Below, piece after piece: positions 37,938 through 46,790 of a DNA stretch of 64,000 bases. The position numbers were made by a program, and so were the translations under genes. The stretch comes from Noviherbaspirillum aerium (GTDB lineage: Bacteria > Pseudomonadota > Gammaproteobacteria > Burkholderiales > Burkholderiaceae_D): the NCBI RefSeq assembly GCF_008929045.1, contig NZ_VFAH01000030.1:1-64000 (forward strand), in the 5' to 3' direction. Positions within the stretch are counted from its first letter, which is position 1. Every line of letters begins with the position of its first letter. The notes beneath the pieces are model-generated. The model was not told the DNA's origin. It made no database searches and saw only the letters and a list, made by a program, of their open reading frames with translations.

Positions 37938-38540
37938 ATGAACGACTCAACGCCCGGCCAGGCGACCACTGCGAAGCCGTCCTTCCTCCGCAGGATTCCG
38001 CTGGCGTTCGGCGCTTTTTTCCGTACCTTTTCGGATATCGATTTCGCCTCCCGCATCAATACGCTGAGCAGGGAGCCCGAAGCCGCCGACACCGCTGCCG
38101 CTCCTACCCCGCCCGAACCCGAGAAGCAGCCGGAACCCGCGCCGCCGCCCTTGAAGGAAGCCTCCTCCGATGCCGCGCTGCTGCTGCTGAGCCTGCTGCA
38201 GCGGGATGCGCGCCTGATCGACTTCACGCAGGAAAACCTGGCCAATTATTCGGACGCCGAGATCGGCGCCGCCGCGCGCGTGGTGCACGAGGGTTGCCGC
38301 AAGGTATTGAACGAGCATTTCACCATCGCGCCGGTGCGCGAAGACAATGAGGGCAGCACGGTGACGCTGCAGGAAGGCTTCGATGCCGCCGCCATCCGCC
38401 TCACCGGCAACGTGGTCGGCAGCGCGCCCTTCCGCGGCACCCTGACCCACCGCGGCTGGCGCGCCACCGACGTGCGCCTGCCGAAGCTGGCGGAAAGCCA
38501 TGACGCCTCGGTGCTGGCGCCGGCGGAGGTGGAGCTATGA
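37938..38540 (+). CDS. DUF2760 domain protein
   Basis: 200 residues with AGGAG upstream of the ATG. The N-terminal 75 residues include a Pro/Glu-rich linker. The domain (about 75-200) shows LLLSLLQRDARLIDFTQENL, YSDAEIGAAARVVHEGCRK and GTLTHRGWRATDVRLPKL. It overlaps the first Hsp70 gene as ATGA. DUF2760 genes are usually found beside two Hsp70-family genes, as here; their shared task is not established. Confidence 0.88.
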   Translation: MNDSTPGQATTAKPSFLRRIPLAFGAFFRTFSDIDFASRINTLSREPEAADTAAAPTPPEPEKQPEPAPPPLKEASSDAALLLLSLLQRDARLIDFTQENLANYSDAEIGAAARVVHEGCRKVLNEHFTIAPVREDNEGSTVTLQEGFDAAAIRLTGNVVGSAPFRGTLTHRGWRATDVRLPKLAESHDASVLAPAEVEL

Positions 38541-40384
38541 GCACCGCCCGTTATTCGATCGGCATCGATCTCGGCACCACCCATTCGGCGCTCGCCTATA
38601 CCGACATGGGCGCCAGCGACGGCGACAAGACCATTCATGGCGTGCTGGAAGTGCCGCAGCTGACGGCGCCCGGCGCGGTGGAGGCGCAGCCGCTGCTGCC
38701 GTCCTTCCTCTACCTGCCGCATGGCGATGAACTGGCGCCGGGCGAGCGCACCCTGCCCTGGAGCGGCGACCTGCCCTATGTGGTCGGCGAACTGGCCCGC
38801 GGACGCGGCGCCACCACGCCGATCCGCCTGGTGTCCAGCGCCAAGAGCTGGCTCTGCCATCCCGGCGTCGACCGCCGCGCCGCCATCCTGCCCGGCGATG
38901 CGCCGCCGGAAGTGACGCGGGTGTCGCCGCTGGAAGCTTCGGTGCGCTATCTCGAACACCTCAAGGCCGCATGGAACCATGCGCATCCGGACGCGCCCTT
39001 CGAAATGCAGGACGTTACCGTCACCATTCCCGCCTCCTTCGATCCGGCGGCGCGCGAACTGACCGCCGAAGCGGCGCGCACCGCCGGCTACCAGTCGCTG
39101 ACGCTGCTGGAAGAGCCGCAGTCGGCGCTCTACAGCTGGATCCAGAACAGCCAGGGCCAGTGGCGCAAGCAGGTCAGGCCAGGCGACATCATCCTGGTGG
39201 TCGACGTCGGCGGCGGCACCAGCGACTTTTCGCTGATCGCGGTGCTGGAGCGTGAAGGCAACCTGGAACTGCACCGGGTGGCGGTGGGCGACCACATCCT
39301 GCTCGGCGGCGACAACATGGACCTGACGCTGGCCCACGTGGTGGCGCGCAAGCTGTCCGCCGCGGGCACCCAGCTCGATCCCTGGCAGATGCGGGCGCTG
39401 ACCTATGCCTGCCGCTCGGCCAAGGAAAGCCTGCTGTCGGATGCCGGCGCGCAGAACGTGCCCATCGTCGTGCCCAGCCGCGGCTCGAAACTGATCGGCG
39501 GTTCCATCCGCACCGAACTCACCCGCGAGGAAGTCACCTCGGTCATCCTGGAAGGCTTCTTCCCGCAGGTCGATGCCTCGGCCCGCCCGGCGACGCGTAC
39601 GCGCGCGGCGCTGACCCAGCTCGGCCTGCCCTTCGCCCAGGACGCGGCCGTCACCCGCCATCTCGCCGCCTTCCTGGCGCGCCAGACCTCCGCGCTGTCG
39701 GAGCTGCCCGACTTCGCAGGCCGGGTTCGCACCGATGCCTCCTTCCTCCATCCGACCGCCGTGCTGTTCAACGGCGGCGTGTTCAAGTCAGGCATCCTCG
39801 CCGAACGCACCCTGGCCACCATCAACGGCTGGCTCGCCGCCGAGAACGCCGAGCCGGCCCGCCTGCTCACCGGCGCCGACCTCGACCTGGCCGTGGCGCG
39901 CGGCGCGGCCTACTACGGCTATGTGCGGCGCGGCAGCGGCGTGCGCATCCGCGGCGGCACGGCACGCGCCTTCTATGTCGGCGTCGAATCCTCGATGCCC
40001 GCCATTCCCGGCATGGAGCCGCCGATCCAGGCGCTGTGCATCGCGCCCTTTGGCATGGAGGAAGGCACCGAGGCCGAACTGCAGACCGAGGAATTCGGCC
40101 TGGTGGTCGGCGAGCCGGTGCATTTCCGCTTCTTCGGTTCTTCCACGCGGCGCCAGGACCAGATCGGCACCATGCTCGATTTCTGGCAGCCCGACGAGCT
40201 GCAGGAACTCGAAGAGATCCAGTCGATGCTGCCGACCGAAGGCCGCCAGCCGGGTGAAGTGGTACAGGTGAGGCTGCAGGCGAAGGTAACCGAAGCCGGC
40301 ACGCTGGAACTGTCGGCGGTGCCGCGCAACGGCAGCGAGCGCTGGAAGGTGGAGTTCGACGTGCGCGGCCAGGCGCAATCCTGA
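38537..40384 (+). CDS. Hsp70-family protein (DnaK-like ATPase), shorter of the pair
   Basis: 615 residues. The actin-fold ATPase has GIDLGTTHSALAY, VVDVGGGTSDFSL and LLGGDNMDLTLA. An ATP-binding domain of about 450 residues is followed by a short beta-rich C-terminus (about 490-615) rather than a full DnaK substrate domain and lid. It starts within the DUF2760 stop. Probably a specialised chaperone or regulatory ATPase, not the housekeeping DnaK; no GrpE or DnaJ gene is nearby. Confidence 0.9.
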   Translation: MSTARYSIGIDLGTTHSALAYTDMGASDGDKTIHGVLEVPQLTAPGAVEAQPLLPSFLYLPHGDELAPGERTLPWSGDLPYVVGELARGRGATTPIRLVSSAKSWLCHPGVDRRAAILPGDAPPEVTRVSPLEASVRYLEHLKAAWNHAHPDAPFEMQDVTVTIPASFDPAARELTAEAARTAGYQSLTLLEEPQSALYSWIQNSQGQWRKQVRPGDIILVVDVGGGTSDFSLIAVLEREGNLELHRVAVGDHILLGGDNMDLTLAHVVARKLSAAGTQLDPWQMRALTYACRSAKESLLSDAGAQNVPIVVPSRGSKLIGGSIRTELTREEVTSVILEGFFPQVDASARPATRTRAALTQLGLPFAQDAAVTRHLAAFLARQTSALSELPDFAGRVRTDASFLHPTAVLFNGGVFKSGILAERTLATINGWLAAENAEPARLLTGADLDLAVARGAAYYGYVRRGSGVRIRGGTARAFYVGVESSMPAIPGMEPPIQALCIAPFGMEEGTEAELQTEEFGLVVGEPVHFRFFGSSTRRQDQIGTMLDFWQPDELQELEEIQSMLPTEGRQPGEVVQVRLQAKVTEAGTLELSAVPRNGSERWKVEFDVRGQAQS

Positions 40385-40406
40385 AGCGACTTCAACACAG
40401 GATGCG

Positions 40407-43346
40407 ATGAAACGCTACAGGGTCGGCATCGATCTCGGCACCACCAATACCGTCGTCGCCTATGCGGAACACGGCAGCCATGACATCCGCCTGTTCGATA
40501 TCGAGCAGCTGAGCGCCCCCGGCGAAGTCAGGGCGGCGCTGCTGCTGCCTTCGCTGCGCTACCATGCCGCGCCCGGCGAACTGGCGCCGGGCGATCTGCA
40601 GCTGCCGTGGACCGGGCAGGATCAGGCATCGCAGGGCGCGCCTGTCATTGTCGGCGCCCTGGCGCGCAGGCTGGGCGCCCAGGTACCCGGACGGCTGGTG
40701 GCCAGCGCCAAGAGCTGGCTGTCGCATGCGGCGGTCGACCGGCTTGCGCCCATCCTGCCCTGGGGCGCCGGCGACGATGTCCTCAAGGTGTCGCCGGTGG
40801 ACGCCAGCGCCAGCTACCTGGCCCATGTGCACGCCGCCTGGAACCTGCGCTTTCCCGACGCGCCGCTGGAGCGCCAGGACATCATCCTGACAGTGCCCGC
40901 GTCTTTCGACGAAAGCGCACGCGCCCTCACCGTACGCGCAGCGGCGCAAGCCGGCCTGCCGCAGCTGCGCCTGCTGGAAGAACCGCAGGCCGCCTTCTAC
41001 GACTGGGTCTTCCGCCATCGCGGCAGCCTGGCGCAGGAACTGGCCCAGACCCGCCTGGTACTGGTCTGCGATGTCGGCGGCGGCACTACCGACCTCAGCC
41101 TGATCCGGGTGGAACTGCAGGACGGCCAGCCGCAGCTCACGCGCATCGGCGTTGGCAAGCACCTGATGCTGGGCGGCGACAACATGGACCTGGTGCTGGC
41201 GCATCTGGCCGAAAGCCGCATGCAGGGCGGCGACAGTGGAAACGGCGGCCAGCGCCGTCTGTCCGCCACCGAGCTGTCGCAACTGCTGGAACGCTGCCGC
41301 GGCGCCAAGGAACAGCTGCTTGCATCGGAGGCGCCGGACAAGGTGGCGGTCACGCTGCTCGGCGCCGGCTCGCGCCTGATCGGCGGATCGCGCAGCGTCG
41401 AACTGACGCGCGAGGAAGCCGAACGCATCGTGGTCGACGGTTTCTTTCCCCTAGTTGCCGCCGATGAACCGGTGCAGCAGCGGCGCAGCGGCATCGTTGA
41501 ATTCGGCCTGCCCTATGCGAGCGATCCCGCCGTCACCCGCCATCTCGCCGCCTTCCTCGCGCAGTTTGCCGCCGCCTCGCGCGAAGCCCTCGGCCTGCCT
41601 GCCCATGAGGATGCGGATGCCGGAGCCAATGCGCCGGCGATCCCCGATACCCTGCTGCTCAACGGCGGCGTGTTCCGTGCGCCGGCCCTTGCCTCGCGGC
41701 TGCGGGATGCGCTTGGCCGCTGGCGCGGGCAGCCCCTGCATCTGCTGCACAACGACAACCCGGATGTCGCGGTCGCGCGCGGCGCCGTCGCCTACTCGCT
41801 CGCGCGGGAAGGCCTGGCGCCGCGCATCGGCGGCGGCTCGCCGCGCTCCTATTTCCTGATGCTCGATGAACGCGCCAGGGCATCTTCCGCGCCGCGAGCG
41901 GCGGCTGCGCAAGGCGGCGCCGATGAGCAGCACGAGCCCGATTCCCAACGCCCGCTGCGCGCCGTCTGCATTCTTCCCAAGGGCAGCGAACAGGGGCGCG
42001 AACTCCTGCTCGAAGACCGCATCTTCGCACTGCGTCTCGGCCGGCCGGTGCGCTTTCACCTGATGTCGTCCACGGTGGACGCCGGCAACCGGGCTCCGCT
42101 TCCCGGCGAGCTGGTCGAACTTGCACCCGCCGATCTCGTGCCCCTGCCGCCGATCGCCACCGTGCTGCCGGCCAGGGCGGGCGCGAAGCCGGAGGTGCCG
42201 GTGCGGCTTGCCACCGCGCTGACCGAGGTCGGCACGCTGGAAATGCACTGCGTCAGCACCGAGGATGCCCGCCAGCGCTGGCTGCTCGAGTTCCAGCTGC
42301 GTGACGGCCAGCAGGCATCCGGCGTCGAACCGGGACAAGCCGCGTCGACGTCGGCTGGCGGCGACGCCTTGCCGGCCCGCCTCGGCGAAGCGCTGGAGCG
42401 TATCGATCGCATCTTCGGCGCCCGTGCGCAAAAACTGCCGCCGAAGGAAGTCAGGCAATTGCGCGCCCAGCTGGAAAAACTGATCGGCGGGCGCGAGCAG
42501 TGGAGCACGCCGGTGCTGCGCAAGCTGTTCGATGCGCTGCTGCAGCGCGCCCGCGCGCGGCGCCGTTCCGCCGATCATGAACGCGTCTGGCTGAACCTGG
42601 CCGGCTATTGCCTGCGCCCGGGCTTCGGCTATCCGCTCGACGACTGGAGGATCGACCAGCTCTGGGCCGTCTTCGAGACCGGCATCCAGCATGTGAAGGA
42701 GAGCCAGGTCGCAACGGAATGGTGGACCATGTGGCGGCGCGTCGCCGGCGGGCTGGACAATGCCAGGCAGCTGCGCCTGCTGGACGATTTTGCCTTCAAT
42801 GTGCAGGAAGACGAGGCCGCACTGCGGGACCGGCCGCCGCATCTCGTCATCGCCGGCTACGACGACATGCTGCGCCTGGCCGGTTCGCTGGAACGCATTC
42901 CGGCGAACTACAAGGCGGAGATCGGCGGCTGGCTGCTCGGCCTGCTGGATAAATCGGCGCCGGTCCAGCGCGGCGCCGCCGCGCCCGCCGACAGCCTGGT
43001 CCTCTGGACACTTGCCCGCATCGGCGCGCGCCATCCCTTCTACGGCAATGCCAACGACGTGGTCCCGCCCGCCACCGCTCTTCCCTGGCTGGAAAGACTG
43101 CTGGCACTCGACTGGAAGCGCACCGAAGGAGCGGCGCTGGCCGCCGCCCACATCGCCCGCGCCACCGATGACCGCAGCCGCGACCTGCCGGAGGACATGC
43201 GCGGGCGTGTCGCGCAGCGCCTGAAGCTGTCCGGCGCACCGGCGGCATGGGTGACGATGGTGGAACAGAAGATCGAGCTCGACGAAGCCGGCCAGCGCGG
43301 ATTCCTCGGCGACTCGCTGCCGCCGGGGCTGAAGCTGATCGCCTGA
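40407..43346 (+). CDS. Hsp70-family protein, longer, with extended C-terminal domain
   Basis: 979 residues. The N-terminal ATPase has GIDLGTTNTVVAY, CDVGGGTTDLSLI and MLGGDNMDLVLAH, very like the preceding gene. After the beta-rich region (to about 630) comes a helical extension of about 340 residues (for example RIDRIFGARAQKLPPKEV, WLNLAGYCLRPGFGYPLDDW) not found in DnaK. The gene starts 22 bases after its partner's stop. The two proteins probably act together with the DUF2760 protein. Confidence 0.9.
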   Translation: MKRYRVGIDLGTTNTVVAYAEHGSHDIRLFDIEQLSAPGEVRAALLLPSLRYHAAPGELAPGDLQLPWTGQDQASQGAPVIVGALARRLGAQVPGRLVASAKSWLSHAAVDRLAPILPWGAGDDVLKVSPVDASASYLAHVHAAWNLRFPDAPLERQDIILTVPASFDESARALTVRAAAQAGLPQLRLLEEPQAAFYDWVFRHRGSLAQELAQTRLVLVCDVGGGTTDLSLIRVELQDGQPQLTRIGVGKHLMLGGDNMDLVLAHLAESRMQGGDSGNGGQRRLSATELSQLLERCRGAKEQLLASEAPDKVAVTLLGAGSRLIGGSRSVELTREEAERIVVDGFFPLVAADEPVQQRRSGIVEFGLPYASDPAVTRHLAAFLAQFAAASREALGLPAHEDADAGANAPAIPDTLLLNGGVFRAPALASRLRDALGRWRGQPLHLLHNDNPDVAVARGAVAYSLAREGLAPRIGGGSPRSYFLMLDERARASSAPRAAAAQGGADEQHEPDSQRPLRAVCILPKGSEQGRELLLEDRIFALRLGRPVRFHLMSSTVDAGNRAPLPGELVELAPADLVPLPPIATVLPARAGAKPEVPVRLATALTEVGTLEMHCVSTEDARQRWLLEFQLRDGQQASGVEPGQAASTSAGGDALPARLGEALERIDRIFGARAQKLPPKEVRQLRAQLEKLIGGREQWSTPVLRKLFDALLQRARARRRSADHERVWLNLAGYCLRPGFGYPLDDWRIDQLWAVFETGIQHVKESQVATEWWTMWRRVAGGLDNARQLRLLDDFAFNVQEDEAALRDRPPHLVIAGYDDMLRLAGSLERIPANYKAEIGGWLLGLLDKSAPVQRGAAAPADSLVLWTLARIGARHPFYGNANDVVPPATALPWLERLLALDWKRTEGAALAAAHIARATDDRSRDLPEDMRGRVAQRLKLSGAPAAWVTMVEQKIELDEAGQRGFLGDSLPPGLKLIA

Positions 43347-43380
43347 CCGAAATGCCGTTCAGCCCGCGATCCGGAGAAAT

Positions 43381-43394
43381 TTGATTGAGGTCAA
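43381..43394 (+). promoter_or_regulatory. FNR/Anr-type site upstream of the hemerythrin gene
   Basis: TTGAT-TGAG-GTCAA matches the FNR consensus with one change. A TAGCAT -10 at 43417-43422 would start transcription near 43429, placing the site at about -41.5, the standard activating position. This suggests induction when oxygen is low. Confidence 0.6.
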
Positions 43395-43511
43395 GGATTT
43401 CAAGGGGGCGCCCCAATAGCATCTGCCTACCGTGTCGCCCCCAAGCCGCGTGCCCAGCCCGCCGCAAGGAAGCGCATTCCCATCTCATCATCCACGACAG
43501 GCAGGTTCACC

Positions 43512-44108
43512 ATGCGTTTGCGCTCATCCCATCCGGCGGTCAACATCATCCAGCACGACCACGACGTTCTCAGCGCAGTCCTTCAAGGCATGCTGCAGAT
43601 CATCCGTGCCATCGGCGAGAGCGGGAAGGCGCCCGACCTGAAGGTATTGCGGGCCATGCTGTTCTATATCCACGAGTATCCCGAGCGCGTTCACCATCCC
43701 AAGGAAGACCGCTTCCTGTTTCCGATGATTCGCAAGCGCACCAGGGAGGCCGACGACGCCATGATTGAACTGGAAGCGCAGCACGCGCTCGGCGACCGCC
43801 TGGTGCTCGACCTGGAACATGCGCTGAACCGCTTTGAGCTGGAAGGCGCTGCGGCGTTCGACGCCTTTGCGTTGATGGCCGAACAGTACGCCGATTTCTA
43901 CAAGGCGCACATGCGGCTGGAGGAGCAGACCATTCTTGCCGTCGCCCTGAAGGTATTGAGCGAGGACGATTGGCGGGAGCTGGATGCCGCCTTCGCCGAA
44001 GAGAAGAATCCGCTGGCGGGAAGCCGGCATGAGGCAGGCATGCAGCAGCTGTTCTCGCTGATTGTCAACATCGCGCCGCCGCCGGTTGGGGTCGGCCCCG
44101 CAATGTAA
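43512..44108 (+). CDS. Hemerythrin HHE-domain protein
   Basis: 198 residues. Metal-ligand motifs are H15 and H17 in QHDHDVL, H54, the HHPKED group (61-66), an EAQHALGD histidine and H-x-x-x-E in HMRLEEQ. This is the DUF542-free HHE type, likely binding a di-iron centre for oxygen, nitric oxide or redox sensing or repair. The upstream FNR-type site fits an oxygen-related role. Confidence 0.88.
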   Translation: MRLRSSHPAVNIIQHDHDVLSAVLQGMLQIIRAIGESGKAPDLKVLRAMLFYIHEYPERVHHPKEDRFLFPMIRKRTREADDAMIELEAQHALGDRLVLDLEHALNRFELEGAAAFDAFALMAEQYADFYKAHMRLEEQTILAVALKVLSEDDWRELDAAFAEEKNPLAGSRHEAGMQQLFSLIVNIAPPPVGVGPAM

Positions 44109-44397
44109 TACCCAAGCGGGGTCATGACGTCACGTGAGACCGCGTCTTTTTCGGATGGCGGCGTGGCGCTCGCCATCCGTTTTTCGCTGCCCTGCCTCGG
44201 GCTTGTGAACTGCCACACCATGCCTGGCAATTGAAAAGCCATCGCTCTCCTTCGTGATGCCACGACCCGGGAGCGATACAAGCCGACATGGCGTCATTCG
44301 CGTGCGCCAGGTTGCCGCCAGTCCTTTGCTTCCTCTCAATGTTTTACCCATTGCCGGGAGTAGAGTCTGAATCAGGGATACCTATGGAGGGCGTACC

Positions 44398-44652
44398 ATG
44401 AGCGAATTAGAAGAAAACATGTCTGCCGTGGTTCTATGGATTCGGTGCACGTTCGTTGTACTCTGCATCTATGCAGGGGCGGTGCTGATCGCCGCCTACC
44501 AGACGCTGCGGCAGTGGCTGTCGCTGAAGCCACTGAAGCCGCTGAAGCCGCTGAAGCCGCTGAATCCATTGAAAGCCTCGGCCGACGTCGGCACGGATGA
44601 CGTCGCGTCGGCTCAGGCGGCAGCGCAAGGCAAGCTGCCGGGCAGCGCCTGA
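44398..44652 (+). CDS. Small membrane protein with Leu-Lys-Pro repeats
   Basis: 84 residues with GGAGG eight bases before the ATG. One hydrophobic helix (about 9-34, VVLWIRCTFVVLCIYAGAVL) is followed by a cationic LKPLKPLKPLKPLNPLK stretch and a polar Ala-rich tail. I recognise no family. Good ribosome site and membrane segment support a real gene, but conservation is unknown. Confidence 0.55.
   Translation: MSELEENMSAVVLWIRCTFVVLCIYAGAVLIAAYQTLRQWLSLKPLKPLKPLKPLNPLKASADVGTDDVASAQAAAQGKLPGSA
44524..44577 (+). repeat. 9-bp tandem repeat encoding Leu-Lys-Pro
   Basis: Four CTGAAGCC(A/G) units followed by two degenerate ones, all in frame within the small membrane protein. Such an array can change copy number without frameshift. 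Confidence 0.75.
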
Positions 44653-44745
44653 ACTGCGCTCCCCGGGTGCGGATCGCGCAGGGCCAGGCAGGTCGACGCG
44701 TCACATTGATGGCGGCGCAACGCGATGACAAATGCGAAGACGCTT

Positions 44746-46299
44746 TTATCCGTACTGGATATAGTCGACGCCGTTCTGCACCGCACCGACAAGCTGGGCG
44801 ACATTCTCCGGGCTTTCGCTGAATTCGGCGAGCATGGCATTGCGGCTGATCGCGCCGCGCTCCAGCACGTCGGACCAGTAGGCAAAGCCGGGGGCGTCGG
44901 GTGCGCGGTGCAACACGTTCGCATATAGCGCGGTGATGAAACCGGCGTTGTTCAGATCCGCGCCATACTTTTGCTGAAACTCCGGCGACGCGATGAAATT
45001 CCAGGCCGTGTCCTGCAAGCTGAGCCCTGCGTCAAGCTGCGCGATCCAGTAGCCCAGCCCTGCCTCGTCCGGCTTTCTGTCGAACGCCGCCTGGTAAAGC
45101 CGGAATCCGGATTCGCCGGTGCCGTCGAAGGCGACGCTCCTGTCCGCGAAGAACAGGCGCTCCACATTGCTGAGGCTGTCGGTTCCTTCATTGCCGGCTC
45201 TCGATGCGACAGTAATGCCGGCGGGTGCCCGCGTGATCGCGTAAGTGTCCTTTGACGATCCGAAGAATGCATAATCGGTCCCAGCTCCGCCATCGATCGC
45301 ATCGTTTCCTCCGCCGCCCCGCATGACGTTGGTCCCCGGGGAGCCGGCCAGCGTGTCGGTGAACGCGGAGCCTGTCACATTCTCGATGTCTCCCATCAGC
45401 CAGTGGAGTGTCGTGGGGGTGGAGGAAGTCTTCTCGCTTTCCAGGAAGGCCATGCCGGTTTTGGTATCGACCAGCCCGGACAGTTGCATGTCCGGCAGGC
45501 TGACGGACCAGCCGCGGTCCGCGTTGCTCAGGTCGATCGTGTCCTTGCCGCCGGCATCCCAGATGGTGGAATAGAAATTATTGACCGGGAGCGTGTAGGT
45601 GCTGTCGGCGGCGTTGGTGCTCATGTTCTTGCCGTACAAATACTGCAGCGCGAGAACGTCCAGCGGCATGGGCGTCGCCGGATCGTAGCTGGTGAGGTTG
45701 AAATTGAATTCGTCCTCATAGGACATGACCGAGAACCAGTCGTTGTCCAGTTCGGTGAGCCCCAGCTGGGCGAAGGTCGGCCGTTCGGTGCCGCCGCTGT
45801 CATGGGGGTGTTTCAATCCAAGGGCATGGCCGATTTCATGCAGGAAAAGAAAGTATCCCGCCGACCCGGGCGCATAGCTGGCAAGGGAGTTGGCTTGGCT
45901 GCGGACATTCAGAAAGACGTCGCCCGGCGCACCCTCGTAAGCCGCGTTGTAACTGGCGTCCGGGAAGAAGGCAAGAGCCCACATGGAAGCGCTGGGAAAC
46001 AGTGCCGTCGATCCGCTCAGGGTGATCGTGATATCCGAGTTGGGTGCCGCCGCTATCGGATTGGCATAGCTTCCCGTGTAGGCGAATTGCACATTGGCAT
46101 AGGAGGCCAGGCTGCCGAAAATCAGGTTCATCTGATCGGCGATGGCTTTGGGGTCGCTCCAGAATTCGCCGTTCAGTCCGCCGGCCACCGACCAGCGTAT
46201 TGTACGGCCGGCGTCGAGTTGCCAGGCGTAGCCGTGAGTGGTGACATCGGTTGCGACGTCGCCGGTGAGAGGAAAAGGAGTTGCCGAGGGAATGGCCAT
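44746..46299 (-). CDS. Serralysin-like zinc metalloprotease (M10) with short RTX segment and DUF4214
   Basis: 517 residues, no Sec signal. The catalytic motif HEIGHALGLKH (H154, E155, H158, H164) and Met-turn SVMSY near 190 are intact. An RTX-like GGGGNDAIDGGAGTDYA follows at about 325-342, then a DUF4214 domain (about 390-500, FDRKPDEAGLGYWIAQLDAG). M10 RTX proteases are secreted by type I systems using a C-terminal signal. DUF4214 is common in such exported proteins of Burkholderiales. No dedicated exporter is next to it; whether the distant HlyD/TolC helps is unknown. Confidence 0.88.
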   Translation of the reverse strand: MAIPSATPFPLTGDVATDVTTHGYAWQLDAGRTIRWSVAGGLNGEFWSDPKAIADQMNLIFGSLASYANVQFAYTGSYANPIAAAPNSDITITLSGSTALFPSASMWALAFFPDASYNAAYEGAPGDVFLNVRSQANSLASYAPGSAGYFLFLHEIGHALGLKHPHDSGGTERPTFAQLGLTELDNDWFSVMSYEDEFNFNLTSYDPATPMPLDVLALQYLYGKNMSTNAADSTYTLPVNNFYSTIWDAGGKDTIDLSNADRGWSVSLPDMQLSGLVDTKTGMAFLESEKTSSTPTTLHWLMGDIENVTGSAFTDTLAGSPGTNVMRGGGGNDAIDGGAGTDYAFFGSSKDTYAITRAPAGITVASRAGNEGTDSLSNVERLFFADRSVAFDGTGESGFRLYQAAFDRKPDEAGLGYWIAQLDAGLSLQDTAWNFIASPEFQQKYGADLNNAGFITALYANVLHRAPDAPGFAYWSDVLERGAISRNAMLAEFSESPENVAQLVGAVQNGVDYIQYG

Positions 46300-46790
46300 G
46301 TATCTTCCTGCGTAGGTAAAAAAGGAGGCTTATGGACGGAGGACGCTGCCTTGGTCGGCAAGTCGTTTCCACTGTTGCTGCCAGCCAGACCAGTGGCGCG
46401 CGTTAGAAATCAGGACAAGGAAACAAGCACGGCAAGGCGAGAGCCTTGGGCGCATTGTTGACGCAGTATCCGCATGATTCTCGTCCATCATTTGCCCGGA
46501 AAATTCCGGCTTGAATTACCAGGTCGAGCCTGTCTTTCCTACCGCCTGGATTCGGGGGCCGAGATGGATTGCATTCATGCAAGGCGAGCCGCGCCAGCGC
46601 AAGTCGAGGCGCGGGTCAATTCATGCAGGCGTCTACGGTGCCATAGCAGTCTGGCCGCAAGTTTGAAGAATCTCAAAGCTTGGCGTTGAGTTAACGACAG
46701 GCAATCTTGCCTGCAAGGCTTTGCCTGTTGATCGCTGCTGGCGGAATGCCTGTCGGCATGACCGCGGATGTGGCGCGGTAATTATTCCCG
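46300..46790. other. Intergenic region between protease and monooxygenase genes
   Basis: About 490 bases. No convincing gene on either strand; the AAGGAGG-like text just upstream of the protease start lies in its first part. Nothing else recognised. Confidence 0.3.
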
